Shown here piece after piece: positions 16,861-25,719 of a stretch of 64,000 nt of DNA (positions within the stretch are counted from its first letter, which is position 1; each line of letters begins with the position of its first letter). Both the position numbers and the translations under genes were made by a program. A model generated the notes under the pieces. It searched no databases. It saw only the letters and a program-made list of their open reading frames with translations, and was not told the DNA's origin. Origin of the DNA: Streptomyces rubradiris (lineage in GTDB: Bacteria; Actinomycetota; Actinomycetes; Streptomycetales; Streptomycetaceae); the NCBI RefSeq assembly GCF_016860525.1, contig NZ_BNEA01000015.1, positions 620,001 to 684,000 on the forward strand, read 5' to 3'.

Positions 16861-19800
16861 TCACCCGGCCGCGTACACGTCCTCCACGTAACGTCCGTCC
16901 GCCACCAGCGAGTCGAGCCACCGCTCGGCCTGCGCGGCGTCGGCGTCCGGGGTGTGCTTCCGGTACAGGGTACGGAACGCCTCGCGGACGCCGGGTGCCA
17001 TGCGGGCGCCGTCGCCGCACACGTACACCCGCGCCCCGGCGGTCAGCAGCCGCCACACCTCATCGGCCTCGGCGGCGATGCGGTGCTGGACGAAGGCGGC
17101 GCCGTTCACGGGGGCGGCGCTGAAGGCCGGGCGCAGCGCGACGGCGCCGGCCCGCTCGGCGGCCCGCAGCTCGTCGGCGTGCAGATAGTCGGCGTCGGGC
17201 GCGTCACAGCCGAAGTACAGCAGGGCGGGCGGGAGTCCGGCGCCCGAGCGGAGGGCGGCCAGCCGGTCGGCGACGACTCCCCGGAACGGCGCCAGACCGG
17301 TGCCGGCGGCGACCATCACCACCGGCGCCGAGCCGTCGACGCGGAACGCCTCACGGCAGGGCTGGACGCGGGCGTACACGGTGTCGCCGGGCCGCAGGGA
17401 GGCGAGGTGACCGGAGCCGGTGCCCCGGTAGCGGCCCTTGCCGGAGCGAGCCGGGGCGTCGAGCACGGAGACCATGAGGTCGGCGTGGCGGGCGTCGGTC
17501 GCGGGCGCGGAGGAGATCGAGTAGTGGCGGGGGCGCAGCGGGGTGAGCAGGTCGAGCAGGACCGGCCAGTCGAGGGCGCCGCGCAGCGCGGGGTGGTCCT
17601 CGGCCAGCTCCACCAGGGTGCGCGGGTCGTCGCCGGGCAGGGCGGCGAGGGCGGCGCGCTCGGGCGGGCAGGGGTTGGCCGCGGCGAGCAGGGCCCGCTG
17701 CCGGTCGGTCGGGCGCTCCTGCAACTCCACATGGTGGGTGAGGAGTTCGCGTACCGTCAGCGGCCGGTCGACGGCAAGGCTGTCGCGGCGCGGGCGGGTG
17801 GCCCGGATGTCCAGGACGGCGTCGGCGTCGAGACCGAACGCGGCGAGTGCCCGGTCCACCAGTTCCGGGGCGTTGGCGGGCAGCACGGTCAGGTGGTCGG
17901 CGGTGCGGTAGGTGACGCCGTCGGGCAGGGCGATGCGCAGGAACCGCTTGGTGCGGGGGTGGCCGGGCGCGGTGAGGTCGCGGGCCTCGGTGACGGTCAT
18001 CGGGACCAGGCCGTGCCGAGCGGCGAGGGCGTCCAGCGGGCCGCCGGTCAGGGTGCGTACCTCGTAGGCGTGGGCGGGCTCCTCCTCCGGGGTGCCGGGC
18101 CCGGCGTCCGGGTCGCCGTACCGCGCGAGCAGCGCGGTGCGCAGGCGGTCCGTGAACTCCCGTACGGTGCCGGCGAGATCGCCGGAGGCGTCGGCGGCGG
18201 CGCGCCCGGTGAGCCGGGTGGCGCCGAGTTCGGCGAGGCGGGCGTCGATCCGGGCGGGGACCTGCTGGTAGGTGGCGGCCCAGTTGCGGTCGCCGACGCC
18301 CAGGACGGCGTAGGTGACGCCGGTCAGGTCGGGGGTGCCGTCGAGCCAGGCGGCGAAGGCGGTGGCGTCGTCGGTGGGGCGGCCGTTGTAGGAGGCGGCG
18401 GTGATGATCACGGGCCGGTCGGTGGGCAGGCCGTCCGCGTAGGCGTCCAGCGCGGCGACCTCGGTGGCGCAGCCCACGGCGGCGGCCTCGTCGGCGAGCC
18501 GGGCGGCGAAGTCGCGGCAGGTGCCGTAGTTGCTGCCGTGCAGGAACAGGGCGCGGGTGCCGGTGCGGACCCGGGCCGGGAGGGTGTCCGGGGCCGGGGT
18601 GTCCTGGGCGGGCGCGGGGGCGGTGCCGGGCAGCGGGGCGTGCGCGCGGTCGGCGGCGGTGCGCGGGGTGAGCGTGAGGGTGAAGCCCTCGGGCTTGAGG
18701 GTGAGGGTCTCCTTCACGGTGAGCCGGTAGCCGGTGTGGTCGTGCAGCCGGTAGCGGTGGACCAGCAGGGCGAGCAGCATGGTCGCCTCGTGCAGCGCGA
18801 ACTGCCGTCCGATGCAGGCGCGTTCGCCGGTGCCGAACGGCTTGTAGGCGTGCACCGGGCGGGCCGCCTCGGCCTCGGGGGTGAACCGCTCGGGGTCGAA
18901 CAGCTCCGGGTTGTCGCCCCACACGCTCTGGCGGTGCAGCATCGGCGTGAGCACGGTGACGGCCTGGCCGGCGCGCAGCGGGATCCGGCCGCCGAGCAGG
19001 GTGTCCTCGCGGGCGTGCCGGCTGAACGCGGCGGCCGTCGGCCACAGCCGCAGCGCCTCGTTCAGGACCTGGCGGGTGTAGGTGAGCCGGCCGATGTCGT
19101 CGTACGTCGGCTCGGGGTCGGGGGCGCTGCCCCACAGCGCGTCGGCCTCGCGCTGGACGAGCCGGAGCACGGCGGGGTGCTTGGCGAGGTAGTACAGGGC
19201 GAAGGACATGGCGCCGGAGGTAGTCTCGTGGCCGGCGATCAGGAAGGTGATGACCTGGTTGCGGATGTTGGCCGGGTCCAGGGTGGTGCCGTCGGCGGGG
19301 TGCGGGGCGCTGAGCATCAGCCCGAGCAGGTCCTTGGCGCCGCTCTGGTCGGTGCCGGTGCGGGCGGCGATGACGTCATCCACGACCCGGGCGAGGTAGT
19401 CGGCGTCGGCCCGGAAGGCGGCGTCGGCGGCCGCGTGGTCCCCGTCGGGGGTGCGGGCCAGACGGGTCATGCTCCACTCCAGGCAGCGGACCATCGACTC
19501 CACGAAGGGGTGCGGTTCGGCGCGTTCGAAGGACCCGAAGTCGTAGTCGAATCCGGCCAGTCCGATGGTGTCGAGCGTCATGCGGGTCATGTCGTCGGGC
19601 ACGTCGACGGGCCGGCCGTCCCGGGCGGCCCGGTCCCAGGAGTCGATGAGGCGGCGGGCCACCTTCAGCATCACCGGGTGGTAGGTGCGCATCGAGCCGA
19701 GCGCGAAGGCGGGCATCAGGATGTCGTGCGCCTTGGCCCAGTTGGGCTCGTCGTTGTACGCGGTGAACAGGCCGTCGGCGGCGAATTCGCGGACGTTCTC

Positions 19801-20043
19801 CAGGGCGGGTCCGACGTGCTTGGCGAACCGCCCCTCGTCGGCGAGGTCGGCGACCAGGTCCGTGTCGGCGACGAACATCGCGTCCCGGCCGTGCAGCCGG
19901 CGCACCAGCACCGGGCCGTGCTCGCGCATCAGCCGCATCACCTGCTGGATGGGGGTGCGGCCGGGGCCGGTGGCGGTGATGTCGACGACGGGCACGCCGG
20001 GCAGGGTGGCGGCGGGCTCGGGGTGCAGTGTGGTGGGGGGCAT
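16861..20043 (-). CDS. Self-sufficient cytochrome P450/NADPH reductase (CYP102, P450-BM3 type)
   Basis: A 1060-residue fusion expected to hydroxylate fatty acids or similar lipophilic substrates with NADPH and O2. The heme domain (about 1-460) has the oxygen-activation motif AGHETTSG at 270-277, ExxR at 329-332 (EALR) and the heme-ligand loop FGTGERACIGRQF with Cys410. A linker leads to the flavodoxin-like FMN domain (from LFLHGSNYGTC, about 495-640) and the FAD/NADPH reductase domain (RHYSISSAPA for FAD, AAGTGLAPFRG and YVCGDGARMAPGV for NADPH). Length matches P450-BM3. ATG 20043 is the only in-frame ATG at the right N-terminal position, though its ribosome-binding site (AAAGG) is distant. 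A perfect palindrome lies 80 bp upstream, and a PAS-LuxR gene is divergent. Confidence 0.96.
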   Translation of the reverse strand: MPPTTLHPEPAATLPGVPVVDITATGPGRTPIQQVMRLMREHGPVLVRRLHGRDAMFVADTDLVADLADEGRFAKHVGPALENVREFAADGLFTAYNDEPNWAKAHDILMPAFALGSMRTYHPVMLKVARRLIDSWDRAARDGRPVDVPDDMTRMTLDTIGLAGFDYDFGSFERAEPHPFVESMVRCLEWSMTRLARTPDGDHAAADAAFRADADYLARVVDDVIAARTGTDQSGAKDLLGLMLSAPHPADGTTLDPANIRNQVITFLIAGHETTSGAMSFALYYLAKHPAVLRLVQREADALWGSAPDPEPTYDDIGRLTYTRQVLNEALRLWPTAAAFSRHAREDTLLGGRIPLRAGQAVTVLTPMLHRQSVWGDNPELFDPERFTPEAEAARPVHAYKPFGTGERACIGRQFALHEATMLLALLVHRYRLHDHTGYRLTVKETLTLKPEGFTLTLTPRTAADRAHAPLPGTAPAPAQDTPAPDTLPARVRTGTRALFLHGSNYGTCRDFAARLADEAAAVGCATEVAALDAYADGLPTDRPVIITAASYNGRPTDDATAFAAWLDGTPDLTGVTYAVLGVGDRNWAATYQQVPARIDARLAELGATRLTGRAAADASGDLAGTVREFTDRLRTALLARYGDPDAGPGTPEEEPAHAYEVRTLTGGPLDALAARHGLVPMTVTEARDLTAPGHPRTKRFLRIALPDGVTYRTADHLTVLPANAPELVDRALAAFGLDADAVLDIRATRPRRDSLAVDRPLTVRELLTHHVELQERPTDRQRALLAAANPCPPERAALAALPGDDPRTLVELAEDHPALRGALDWPVLLDLLTPLRPRHYSISSAPATDARHADLMVSVLDAPARSGKGRYRGTGSGHLASLRPGDTVYARVQPCREAFRVDGSAPVVMVAAGTGLAPFRGVVADRLAALRSGAGLPPALLYFGCDAPDADYLHADELRAAERAGAVALRPAFSAAPVNGAAFVQHRIAAEADEVWRLLTAGARVYVCGDGARMAPGVREAFRTLYRKHTPDADAAQAERWLDSLVADGRYVEDVYAAG

Positions 20044-20122
20044 GCGCGACAACTGCCTTTCGCGGGAACGGACTCCTGCGCTCCAGGGTGGTCGACGGGC
20101 GGGCCGGACCGGCGCCAGGGCA

Positions 20123-20138
20123 CTACACGATCGTGTAG
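20123..20138. promoter_or_regulatory. Perfect 16-bp palindrome between CYP102 and PAS-LuxR genes
   Basis: CTACACGATCGTGTAG is fully self-complementary and sits 80 bp upstream of the CYP102 start codon in the divergent promoter region. This size and symmetry are typical of TetR-family operators, as in regulation of P450-BM3 by Bm3R1. The cognate regulator is not obvious in the window. Confidence 0.7.
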
Positions 20139-20308
20139 GGGAAAGTCGGTGACGGCTCTTGCGCGCCCGCGGGTGACCGGGCAGCGCCACCCGGTGCCCG
20201 GTCATGCGCGGGCACGGCCGGCCCGGGGCCGTGTCCGCCTCCCTCGAGTTGCCGCTGACCTGCCTTTTCCTCTTTGATGGGCGGGCGGCCGGCGGACCGG
20301 GAGGTGCG

Positions 20309-20950
20309 ATGGAGGCGGGACGGGCCGACGCGGTGACCTGGCGCAACCGCGCGCTGCTGGTGTTCGACCGGGTGTCGGTACCGGTGGCGGTGTGCGATGT
20401 GTACGGCCAGGTGGTGCTGGCGAACCCGGCGATGGCCACGGAGTGCGGTACCACCCCGGGCCGGCTGCGCGGCCGGCAGGTGCTGGAGCTGTTCCGGCCG
20501 CAGGAGGCCGGTCAGGTGGAGCGGATCGCCGAGGCGCTGCGGCTGCGGCACCGCTCCCGCTACCAGGTGTCGGTGTGCTGGCGGGCGCCCGGCGGGGCGG
20601 AGCGGTACGGGGAGCTGACCGCGGATCCGGTGAGCGACAGCGCCGAGGAGACACCGGCGCTGCTGGTGATGCTGCGGGTGCTGGGCGAGCGCGCCGCGCC
20701 CGGGCCCGGGCCGGCGCCCACCACGGAGGTGGAGCGGCAGGTGCTGGCACTGCTGGCCGGCGGGGCCACCACCGCCCGCGCCGCCCGTGAGCTGGGTCTC
20801 AGCAGGGACGGCGTCACCTATCACCTGCGGCGGCTGTCGGCGCGCTGGGGTGCCGCCAACCGCACCGAACTGGTCGCCCGCGCCTACGCCTTGGGTGTGC
20901 TGCTGCCCGGGGTCTGGCCCCCGCGGGCGCGGCCCGGGGAGTCCGAGTAG
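20309..20950 (+). CDS. PAS domain-containing LuxR-type regulator
   Basis: A 213-residue regulator. A PAS-like domain occupies about residues 15-120 (VFDRVSVPVAVCDVYGQVVLANPAMATECG opens it). A LuxR-type helix-turn-helix follows at about 145-195 (TEVERQVLALLAGGATTARAARELGLSRDGVTYHLRRLSARWG). The size and order match small PAS-LuxR activators of secondary-metabolism clusters such as PimM. ATG 20309 follows GGGAGG by 4 bases. It is divergent from the CYP102 gene and may control it; this is inferred only from position. Confidence 0.85.
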   Translation: MEAGRADAVTWRNRALLVFDRVSVPVAVCDVYGQVVLANPAMATECGTTPGRLRGRQVLELFRPQEAGQVERIAEALRLRHRSRYQVSVCWRAPGGAERYGELTADPVSDSAEETPALLVMLRVLGERAAPGPGPAPTTEVERQVLALLAGGATTARAARELGLSRDGVTYHLRRLSARWGAANRTELVARAYALGVLLPGVWPPRARPGESE

Positions 20951-21002
20951 CCCTGCCGGAAAACCATTGGCCCACTCCTGCCGGGCTAAATACGATAGCC
21001 GC

Positions 21003-21023
21003 CTGCCTAGGATCTCTAGGCAG
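21003..21023. promoter_or_regulatory. Inverted repeat upstream of FBP gene
   Basis: CTGCCTAG-GATCT-CTAGGCAG, perfect 8-base arms with a 5-base centre, ends 27 bp before the FBP gene start. A second small inverted repeat GGCTA-N7-TAGCC (20984-21000) precedes it and contains a TACGAT hexamer resembling a -10. The repeat could be an operator just downstream of the start point or an mRNA leader hairpin. Confidence 0.6.
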
Positions 21024-21050
21024 CGTGCCGTCACATCCGGAAGGACCCCC

Positions 21051-21545
21051 ATGAGACCGCTCACCGAGCAGGACATCCGCGCCTCCTTCGTCAACTGCTC
21101 CAAGGGCGAGGCCAAGCGTCTGGCCGTGCCGCGGGATCTCGGGGACCGTCCTTGGGACGATCTGGACTTCCTCGGCTGGCGCGACCCCGGCGCGCCGGAC
21201 CGCAGCTATCTGGTCACCGAGCGCGACGGCCGTCTCGCCGGTGTGGCCCTGCGCTACCCGGCCTCGCAGCGCGGCTTCCTGCACCGCAGCCTGTGCTCGG
21301 TGTGCCTGACCACGCACCCCGGCGGCGGGGTGTCGCTGATGACCGCGCGGAAGGCGGGCACGGCCGGCCGGGAGGGGAACTCGGTCGGGCTGTACATGTG
21401 CACCGACCTGGCGTGTTCGCTGTACGTGCGCGGCAGGAAGGCGCCGGAGTCCGGGGGGCGGTTCGAGGAGAGCCTGACCCTGGAGGAGCAGATCGCCCGG
21501 ACCCGGAACAACCTCTTCGCCTTCCTGGACAAGCTGTACACCTGA
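21051..21545 (+). CDS. FBP (elongation factor G-binding) domain protein
   Basis: A 164-residue protein resembling the C-terminal treble-clef zinc finger of FusB/Fbp-type EF-G-binding proteins. The signature cysteines are in CSVCLTTHPGGGVSLMTARKAG and LYMCTDLACSLYVRG. The N-terminal half (EQDIRASFVNCSKGEAKRLAVP, DLDFLGWRDP) matches the typical actinomycete FBP-domain protein. FusB relatives rescue stalled EF-G on ribosomes and give fusidic-acid tolerance; whether this short form does so is not known. ATG 21051 follows GGAAGGA. An inverted repeat lies in the leader. Confidence 0.85.
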   Translation: MRPLTEQDIRASFVNCSKGEAKRLAVPRDLGDRPWDDLDFLGWRDPGAPDRSYLVTERDGRLAGVALRYPASQRGFLHRSLCSVCLTTHPGGGVSLMTARKAGTAGREGNSVGLYMCTDLACSLYVRGRKAPESGGRFEESLTLEEQIARTRNNLFAFLDKLYT

Positions 21546-21638
21546 GAGCCGTCCGGCCCGCGCCGTGGCGGGCGTGGCCGGGAACAGCCCGCGAACGGCC
21601 AGGTTCGACCTGCCCGAGGAACGGGAACAGGCCAAAGG

Positions 21639-22889
21639 ATGATCAACGTACGGAAGTGGACCTCGGGACTGCAGCGGGTGCTGAGGCGTCGCCGGGAGCC
21701 GGCGGTCGTCCAGACGCTGCGGTCGGCCGGGGCCGCGTCGGTCGCCTATGTCATCGCGCTCCGGCTGAGCCCGGAGCCGGCCCCGCTCACCGCGCCGCTG
21801 ACCGCGCTGCTGGTCGTCCAGGTGACGTTCTACGCCACGCTGACCAACGGCATCCGCCGGGTGAACTCGGTGGTCGCCGGTGTGCTGGTCGCCATCGCGT
21901 TCAGCGTGCTGGTGGGTCTGACCTGGTGGAGCCTGGCGCTGCTCATCGTCGCCGCGCTGGCCGTGGGCCGGCTGGTACGGGTGGACGAGTACACGGCCGA
22001 GGTGGCGATCAGCGCCATGCTGGTGCTCGGTGCCACGGTCGGGTACACCGCGTGGGCCCGGATCGTGGAGACGCTGATCGGCGCGGCCGTCGGTACCGCC
22101 TGCAATCTGCTGCTGCCACCGCCCGTGTGGGTGGACGAGGCCGGCCGGTCCATCGAGGGCCTGGCCCGGCGGGTGCGGCAGCTGATGCTGCGGATGGGCG
22201 AGGAGGCCGCGGGCCGGGTCCCCTGGCAGCGGGCGGCCGAGCGGCTGCACGAGGCGCGCCGGCTCGACCACGACATCACGGGGGTGGACGCGGCGCTGCG
22301 GCAGGCGGAGGACAGTCTGCGGCTCAATCCGCGGGTGAAGGAGGGGCTGCTGCACCGGGTGGTGCTGCGCACCGGTCTGGACACGCTGGAGATCTGCACG
22401 GTGGTGCTGCGGGTGCTGGCCCGCTCGTTCACCGACCTGGCGAAGGCCCGCGGTTCGCAGGACCTGTTCCCGCCCCGGGTGGGGGCGACGGTGGAGCAGT
22501 TGCTGTCGGAGATCGCCGACGCGGTGGTCAGCTTCGCGGTGCTGGTGACCACGCATCTGAGCCAGGACGCCGAGTCGGCCGAGGCCCGGCTGTCGGCCGA
22601 GCTGCACACGGCGGCCGGCACCCGGGACCGGCTGGCGGAGCTGCTCCGGGAGGAGATCGCCGAGGACTGGACGGACTGGCAGCTGCTGGGTGCCGTGCTG
22701 ACCGAGACGACCAGGATCATCGATGAGCTGAACACCGAGCACCGCACCCGGCGGCTGCTGGAGGAATTGGACCGGGTCTCCCGCGAGCACCGGACCAAGC
22801 TGCCCCGGCTGGCCCGGCTGCGCGACTGGCTCGGGGTCCAGGAGGAGCTGTGGCGCAATCGCGCGGGCCTCGGCAACCGTTCCCGGTGA
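21639..22889 (+). CDS. Aromatic acid exporter / FUSC-like membrane protein
   Basis: A 416-residue protein. Four to five membrane helices occupy residues about 28-165 (SAGAASVAYVIALRL, APLTALLVVQVTFYATL, VVAGVLVAIAFSVLVGLTWWSLALLIVAALAV, AAVGTACNLLLPPP). A long cytoplasmic alpha-helical region follows, with heptad-like segments up to ELWRNRAGL. This is the half-size FUSC/ArAE architecture common in actinomycetes. Substrate unknown. ATG 21639 follows AAAGG directly. It is 93 bp after the FBP gene. Confidence 0.85.
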   Translation: MINVRKWTSGLQRVLRRRREPAVVQTLRSAGAASVAYVIALRLSPEPAPLTAPLTALLVVQVTFYATLTNGIRRVNSVVAGVLVAIAFSVLVGLTWWSLALLIVAALAVGRLVRVDEYTAEVAISAMLVLGATVGYTAWARIVETLIGAAVGTACNLLLPPPVWVDEAGRSIEGLARRVRQLMLRMGEEAAGRVPWQRAAERLHEARRLDHDITGVDAALRQAEDSLRLNPRVKEGLLHRVVLRTGLDTLEICTVVLRVLARSFTDLAKARGSQDLFPPRVGATVEQLLSEIADAVVSFAVLVTTHLSQDAESAEARLSAELHTAAGTRDRLAELLREEIAEDWTDWQLLGAVLTETTRIIDELNTEHRTRRLLEELDRVSREHRTKLPRLARLRDWLGVQEELWRNRAGLGNRSR

Positions 22890-22992
22890 GGTGCGCCGGG
22901 GCCGCCCGGGCGCGGCACGGGTTGCCCCTGGCGGCGGGTGCGGGCCAAGGTGTCCTGTCAGGAGCGGGCCGGCCGACGACCTGAGGTGGGGC

Positions 22993-24210
22993 ATGGAGAC
23001 GGAGTCACGGGCATCCGCACGGAGCCGGGAGCACGGGAGCGGGTGGACCAGGCGCCGGTTCGTCGGGGCGGTGGCGGGCACGGCGGCCCTCACCGCGTGC
23101 ACGGCCCGGGTGACCCCGTCGGCGCACGCTCCGGCGACCCGGGGCACCCCGGAGCCCTCCGGGCCGTCCCGGGGGCCGTCGGGACCGCGCCCGCTGTACG
23201 TGGGCACCTACACCTCGGTGGCGGGCGGCGGCACCGGCATCGGCATCGCCGCGTACGACCCCCGGTCGGGCCGGATCACCGGGGAGGGCACGCTGACCGG
23301 GGTGTCCGACCCGTCGTATCTGGCCGTGCACCCGGACGGCCGGACGCTGTACGCGGTGGCCGAGCGGCAGGACGGCGCGGTGACGGCCGTGCGCCTGGCC
23401 GACCGGCGGGTCCTCGGCACCCGGAGCACCGGCGGCGCGGGTCCCTGCCACTTGTCGGTGCATCCCAGCGGTCGCTGGCTGCTGAGCGCCGACTACGGCT
23501 CGGGCAGCGTCTCGGTGCACCCGATCGACGCCTCGGGGGCCCTGGGCGAGCGCACCGACCGGGTCACGCACACCTCCCCGCCGCCCGGTCCCGGCCAACA
23601 GGGGCCGCACGCCCACCAGTTCGTCACCAGCCCCGACGGACGGCACGTGCTCGCCGTGGACCTGGGCACCGACACCGTCTACACCTACCGCCTGGATCCG
23701 GTGCGGGGCACGCTCACGGAGGTCGCCCGCGCGCGCACCCGGCCCGGCGCGGGCCCGCGCCACCTGACCTTCCACCCCGGTGGCCGGTACGCCTACCTGG
23801 CCAACGAGGTGGACGACACCGTGACCGTCTGCGCCTACGACCCGCGCTCCGGGCGACTGAGCGTCGGCGCGCCGCAGCCGACGGGCTCGGACGGTGGCAC
23901 CAACTATCCGGCGCAGCTCCTGGTGACGGCGGACGGCCGGTTCGCGTTCCTGGCCAACCGGGGCCACAACAGCCTCGCCCGGTACGCCGTGGAGGCCGCC
24001 GGGGCCCGGCTGCGGCTGCTGGGGACGGTGCCGGTGGGCGGGGACTTCCCGCGGCAGATCGCGTTCTCCCCGGACGGCCGGCTGCTGTTCGCGGCGAACC
24101 AGCGCTCCGGCACGGTCACCGTCTTCCACGTCGACGCGGGCAGGGGGCGGCTGAGCCCGGCCGGCGAGCCGTTCGCGTCACCCGTCGCCGTCTGCGCGTT
24201 GCCGCTGTAG
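22993..24210 (+). CDS. Exported lactonase-family beta-propeller protein
   Basis: A 405-residue protein. The N-terminus carries a twin-arginine motif (TRRRF) before a hydrophobic stretch ending in the lipobox-like LTAC, so it is probably a Tat-exported lipoprotein. After a Ser/Pro-rich linker, a seven-bladed propeller of the 6-phosphogluconolactonase (YbhE-type) family begins at PLYVGTYTSVAGGGTGIG. It has repeated HPDGRTLYAV / HPSGRWLLSADYGSGSV / HPGGRYAYLANE blades. An extracytoplasmic location makes the pentose-phosphate reaction unlikely; the substrate is unknown. GAGGTGGGG precedes the ATG. The 3' end overlaps the convergent DUF2470 gene by 33 bp. Confidence 0.88.
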   Translation: METESRASARSREHGSGWTRRRFVGAVAGTAALTACTARVTPSAHAPATRGTPEPSGPSRGPSGPRPLYVGTYTSVAGGGTGIGIAAYDPRSGRITGEGTLTGVSDPSYLAVHPDGRTLYAVAERQDGAVTAVRLADRRVLGTRSTGGAGPCHLSVHPSGRWLLSADYGSGSVSVHPIDASGALGERTDRVTHTSPPPGPGQQGPHAHQFVTSPDGRHVLAVDLGTDTVYTYRLDPVRGTLTEVARARTRPGAGPRHLTFHPGGRYAYLANEVDDTVTVCAYDPRSGRLSVGAPQPTGSDGGTNYPAQLLVTADGRFAFLANRGHNSLARYAVEAAGARLRLLGTVPVGGDFPRQIAFSPDGRLLFAANQRSGTVTVFHVDAGRGRLSPAGEPFASPVAVCALPL

Positions 24211-24903
24211 CGCCCGGGGGCAGCCCGCGGCGGCGGCCTGGGCCAGCAGGGCGTGCACGCGCTCGGTGAGCTGGGGCAGGTCGTCGGCGGGCGTGTGGAA
24301 GGGCAGTCGTACGTCGCCGTGGGCGCGGGTGCGTTCGATCCGCAGGGTCAGTCCGTGCCGGTCGACGGCGAGCGGCACCACCCGGGTCGCGGCGTGCAGG
24401 CTCTCCGGCCGCACCAGGCGGCTGAGCCGCTCGACGGCGTCCGGGTGGGCGTCGGCGAGGTGGGTGAGCAGCCGGGCCTCGGCCTCGGCGAGGGGGTCGG
24501 GCCGGGCGGCGGCGAACTCGTCGAGGTCGACGACGACGGGCCCGGATGCCTGCCGGAGCACGACCCGGGTGGGGCGGAAGAGCAGGGCGCCCTCGGACGG
24601 CTCCAGCCGGCCGGAGAGGTAGAGCCGGGCCCGGACGCGGTTGCGCACCGGTACGGGGGCGACGTCGGCGAACTCCAGCAGGGCGGAGGGTTCCTGGCGC
24701 GGGGCGCACAGGAACGCGGCGAACAGGCCGCTGTCGTCGGGCACGGTCAGCCGCACCAGGCCGTCCTCGGTCACGGTGTGCGCTCCGGCGTACTCCTCGC
24801 GCACGCCGTCCGCGGTCACCGCGCACGACCACGCCACGGACAGCACCGTGCGTGCCCGTTCCGCCGCGCCGGGGGCGGCCGTCCAGTCCTGCGTGTCACC
24901 CAT
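24178..24903 (-). CDS. DUF2470 domain-containing protein
   Basis: A 241-residue cytoplasmic protein. The N-terminal half resembles the split-barrel part of HugZ-like heme-utilisation proteins. The C-terminal DUF2470 segment begins PLAEAEARLLTHLADAHPDAVERLSRLV and continues to VPLAVDRHGLTLRIERTRAHGDVRLPFHTPADDLPQL. Related proteins bind or degrade heme. ATG 24903 follows a perfect AGGAGG. A sequence very close to the DmdR1/IdeR iron box lies 12 bp upstream, so iron repression is likely and supports a role in heme-iron use. Confidence 0.88.
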   Translation of the reverse strand: MGDTQDWTAAPGAAERARTVLSVAWSCAVTADGVREEYAGAHTVTEDGLVRLTVPDDSGLFAAFLCAPRQEPSALLEFADVAPVPVRNRVRARLYLSGRLEPSEGALLFRPTRVVLRQASGPVVVDLDEFAAARPDPLAEAEARLLTHLADAHPDAVERLSRLVRPESLHAATRVVPLAVDRHGLTLRIERTRAHGDVRLPFHTPADDLPQLTERVHALLAQAAAAGCPRALQRQRADGDG

Positions 24904-24914
24904 CCGAGACCTCC

Positions 24915-24933
24915 TTAGGTAAGCCTTGCCTAA
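24915..24933. promoter_or_regulatory. DmdR1/IdeR-type iron box
   Basis: TTAGGTAAGCCTTGCCTAA (19 bp); its complement TTAGGCAAGGCTTACCTAA matches the known Streptomyces iron-box consensus TTAGGTTAGGCTCACCTAA at 16 of 19 positions. It lies immediately upstream of the ribosome-binding site of the DUF2470 gene, so iron-loaded DmdR1 would block transcription. Confidence 0.85.
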
Positions 24934-24993
24934 CCTATCGGAGTTCGGGGCCCGCGCCAACCACGCCGCACCGGCGGACGGAGTCGTTCCGGG

Positions 24994-25602
24994 TTACGCG
25001 AGGACGCCCAGCAGCGCGCGGGCACACAGGTCGCGCACCCGCTCGCGACCCGACTCGCCCTGCCCGCCGAGCCATTCCAGACACACGGCGGTGGTGAAGG
25101 CGAGCCAGCCGCGCACCGCCAGACGCACCTCGGGGGCGCTCTCGACGACCGGCCCGAACTCGGGGTCGGCGGCGAACGCGGCCAGGATCTGCCGCTCCTG
25201 CGCGGCCAGCGCCCGCTGGTAGACGCGGCGCACGACGGGGTCGCCGGCCGCGGCGGCGCGGTGGAAGGCGCGGAACCCGTGCGCGTGGGCCTCGACATAG
25301 CCGAGATACGCGTCGAGGCCGGCGGCCAGCTGCTCGCGCACCGGCACCCCGGGCACGGCCGCCGTCATCCGCAGCATCCGCTCGCTCTCGCGCTCCACGA
25401 CCGCGGCGAAGAACTCCCGCTTGGTGGGGAAGTAGTGGTACAGCAGCCCCCGCGACACCCCGGCGATCTCGGCGACCCGCTCCACCCACACATCGTCGTA
25501 GGCGCTCTCGGAGAACAGCTTCGCGCCGACCGACAGCAACTGCTCACGGCGCTCTTCGGTACTGAGCCGGCGCCGGGCGCGCTCCCCCTCGTTCGCGGGC
25601 AT
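24994..25602 (-). CDS. TetR-family transcriptional regulator
   Basis: A 202-residue repressor-type protein. The helix-turn-helix spans about residues 14-60 (RREQLLSVGAKLFSESAYDDVWVERVAEIAGVSRGLLYHYFPTKREFF), a textbook TetR N-domain. The C-terminal part is the ligand pocket/dimer interface. It is divergent from the P450 gene at 25720 across 117 bp, the classical arrangement for a repressor of the P450. The relatively AT-rich gap holds GAAACGCGTTATTG (with palindrome AACGCGTT) and CCGAATCTAATACGG as candidate sites. Confidence 0.92.
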   Translation of the reverse strand: MPANEGERARRRLSTEERREQLLSVGAKLFSESAYDDVWVERVAEIAGVSRGLLYHYFPTKREFFAAVVERESERMLRMTAAVPGVPVREQLAAGLDAYLGYVEAHAHGFRAFHRAAAAGDPVVRRVYQRALAAQERQILAAFAADPEFGPVVESAPEVRLAVRGWLAFTTAVCLEWLGGQGESGRERVRDLCARALLGVLA

Positions 25603-25719
25603 GCCGTCACTCTACTTGACGCCGAATCTAATACGGCACCACACTGAAACGCGTTATTGAACCCACGTCCAACACGCGGGGGCGGCGTCAACCATCCGCT
25701 GGATCAAGGGGGATCACGC

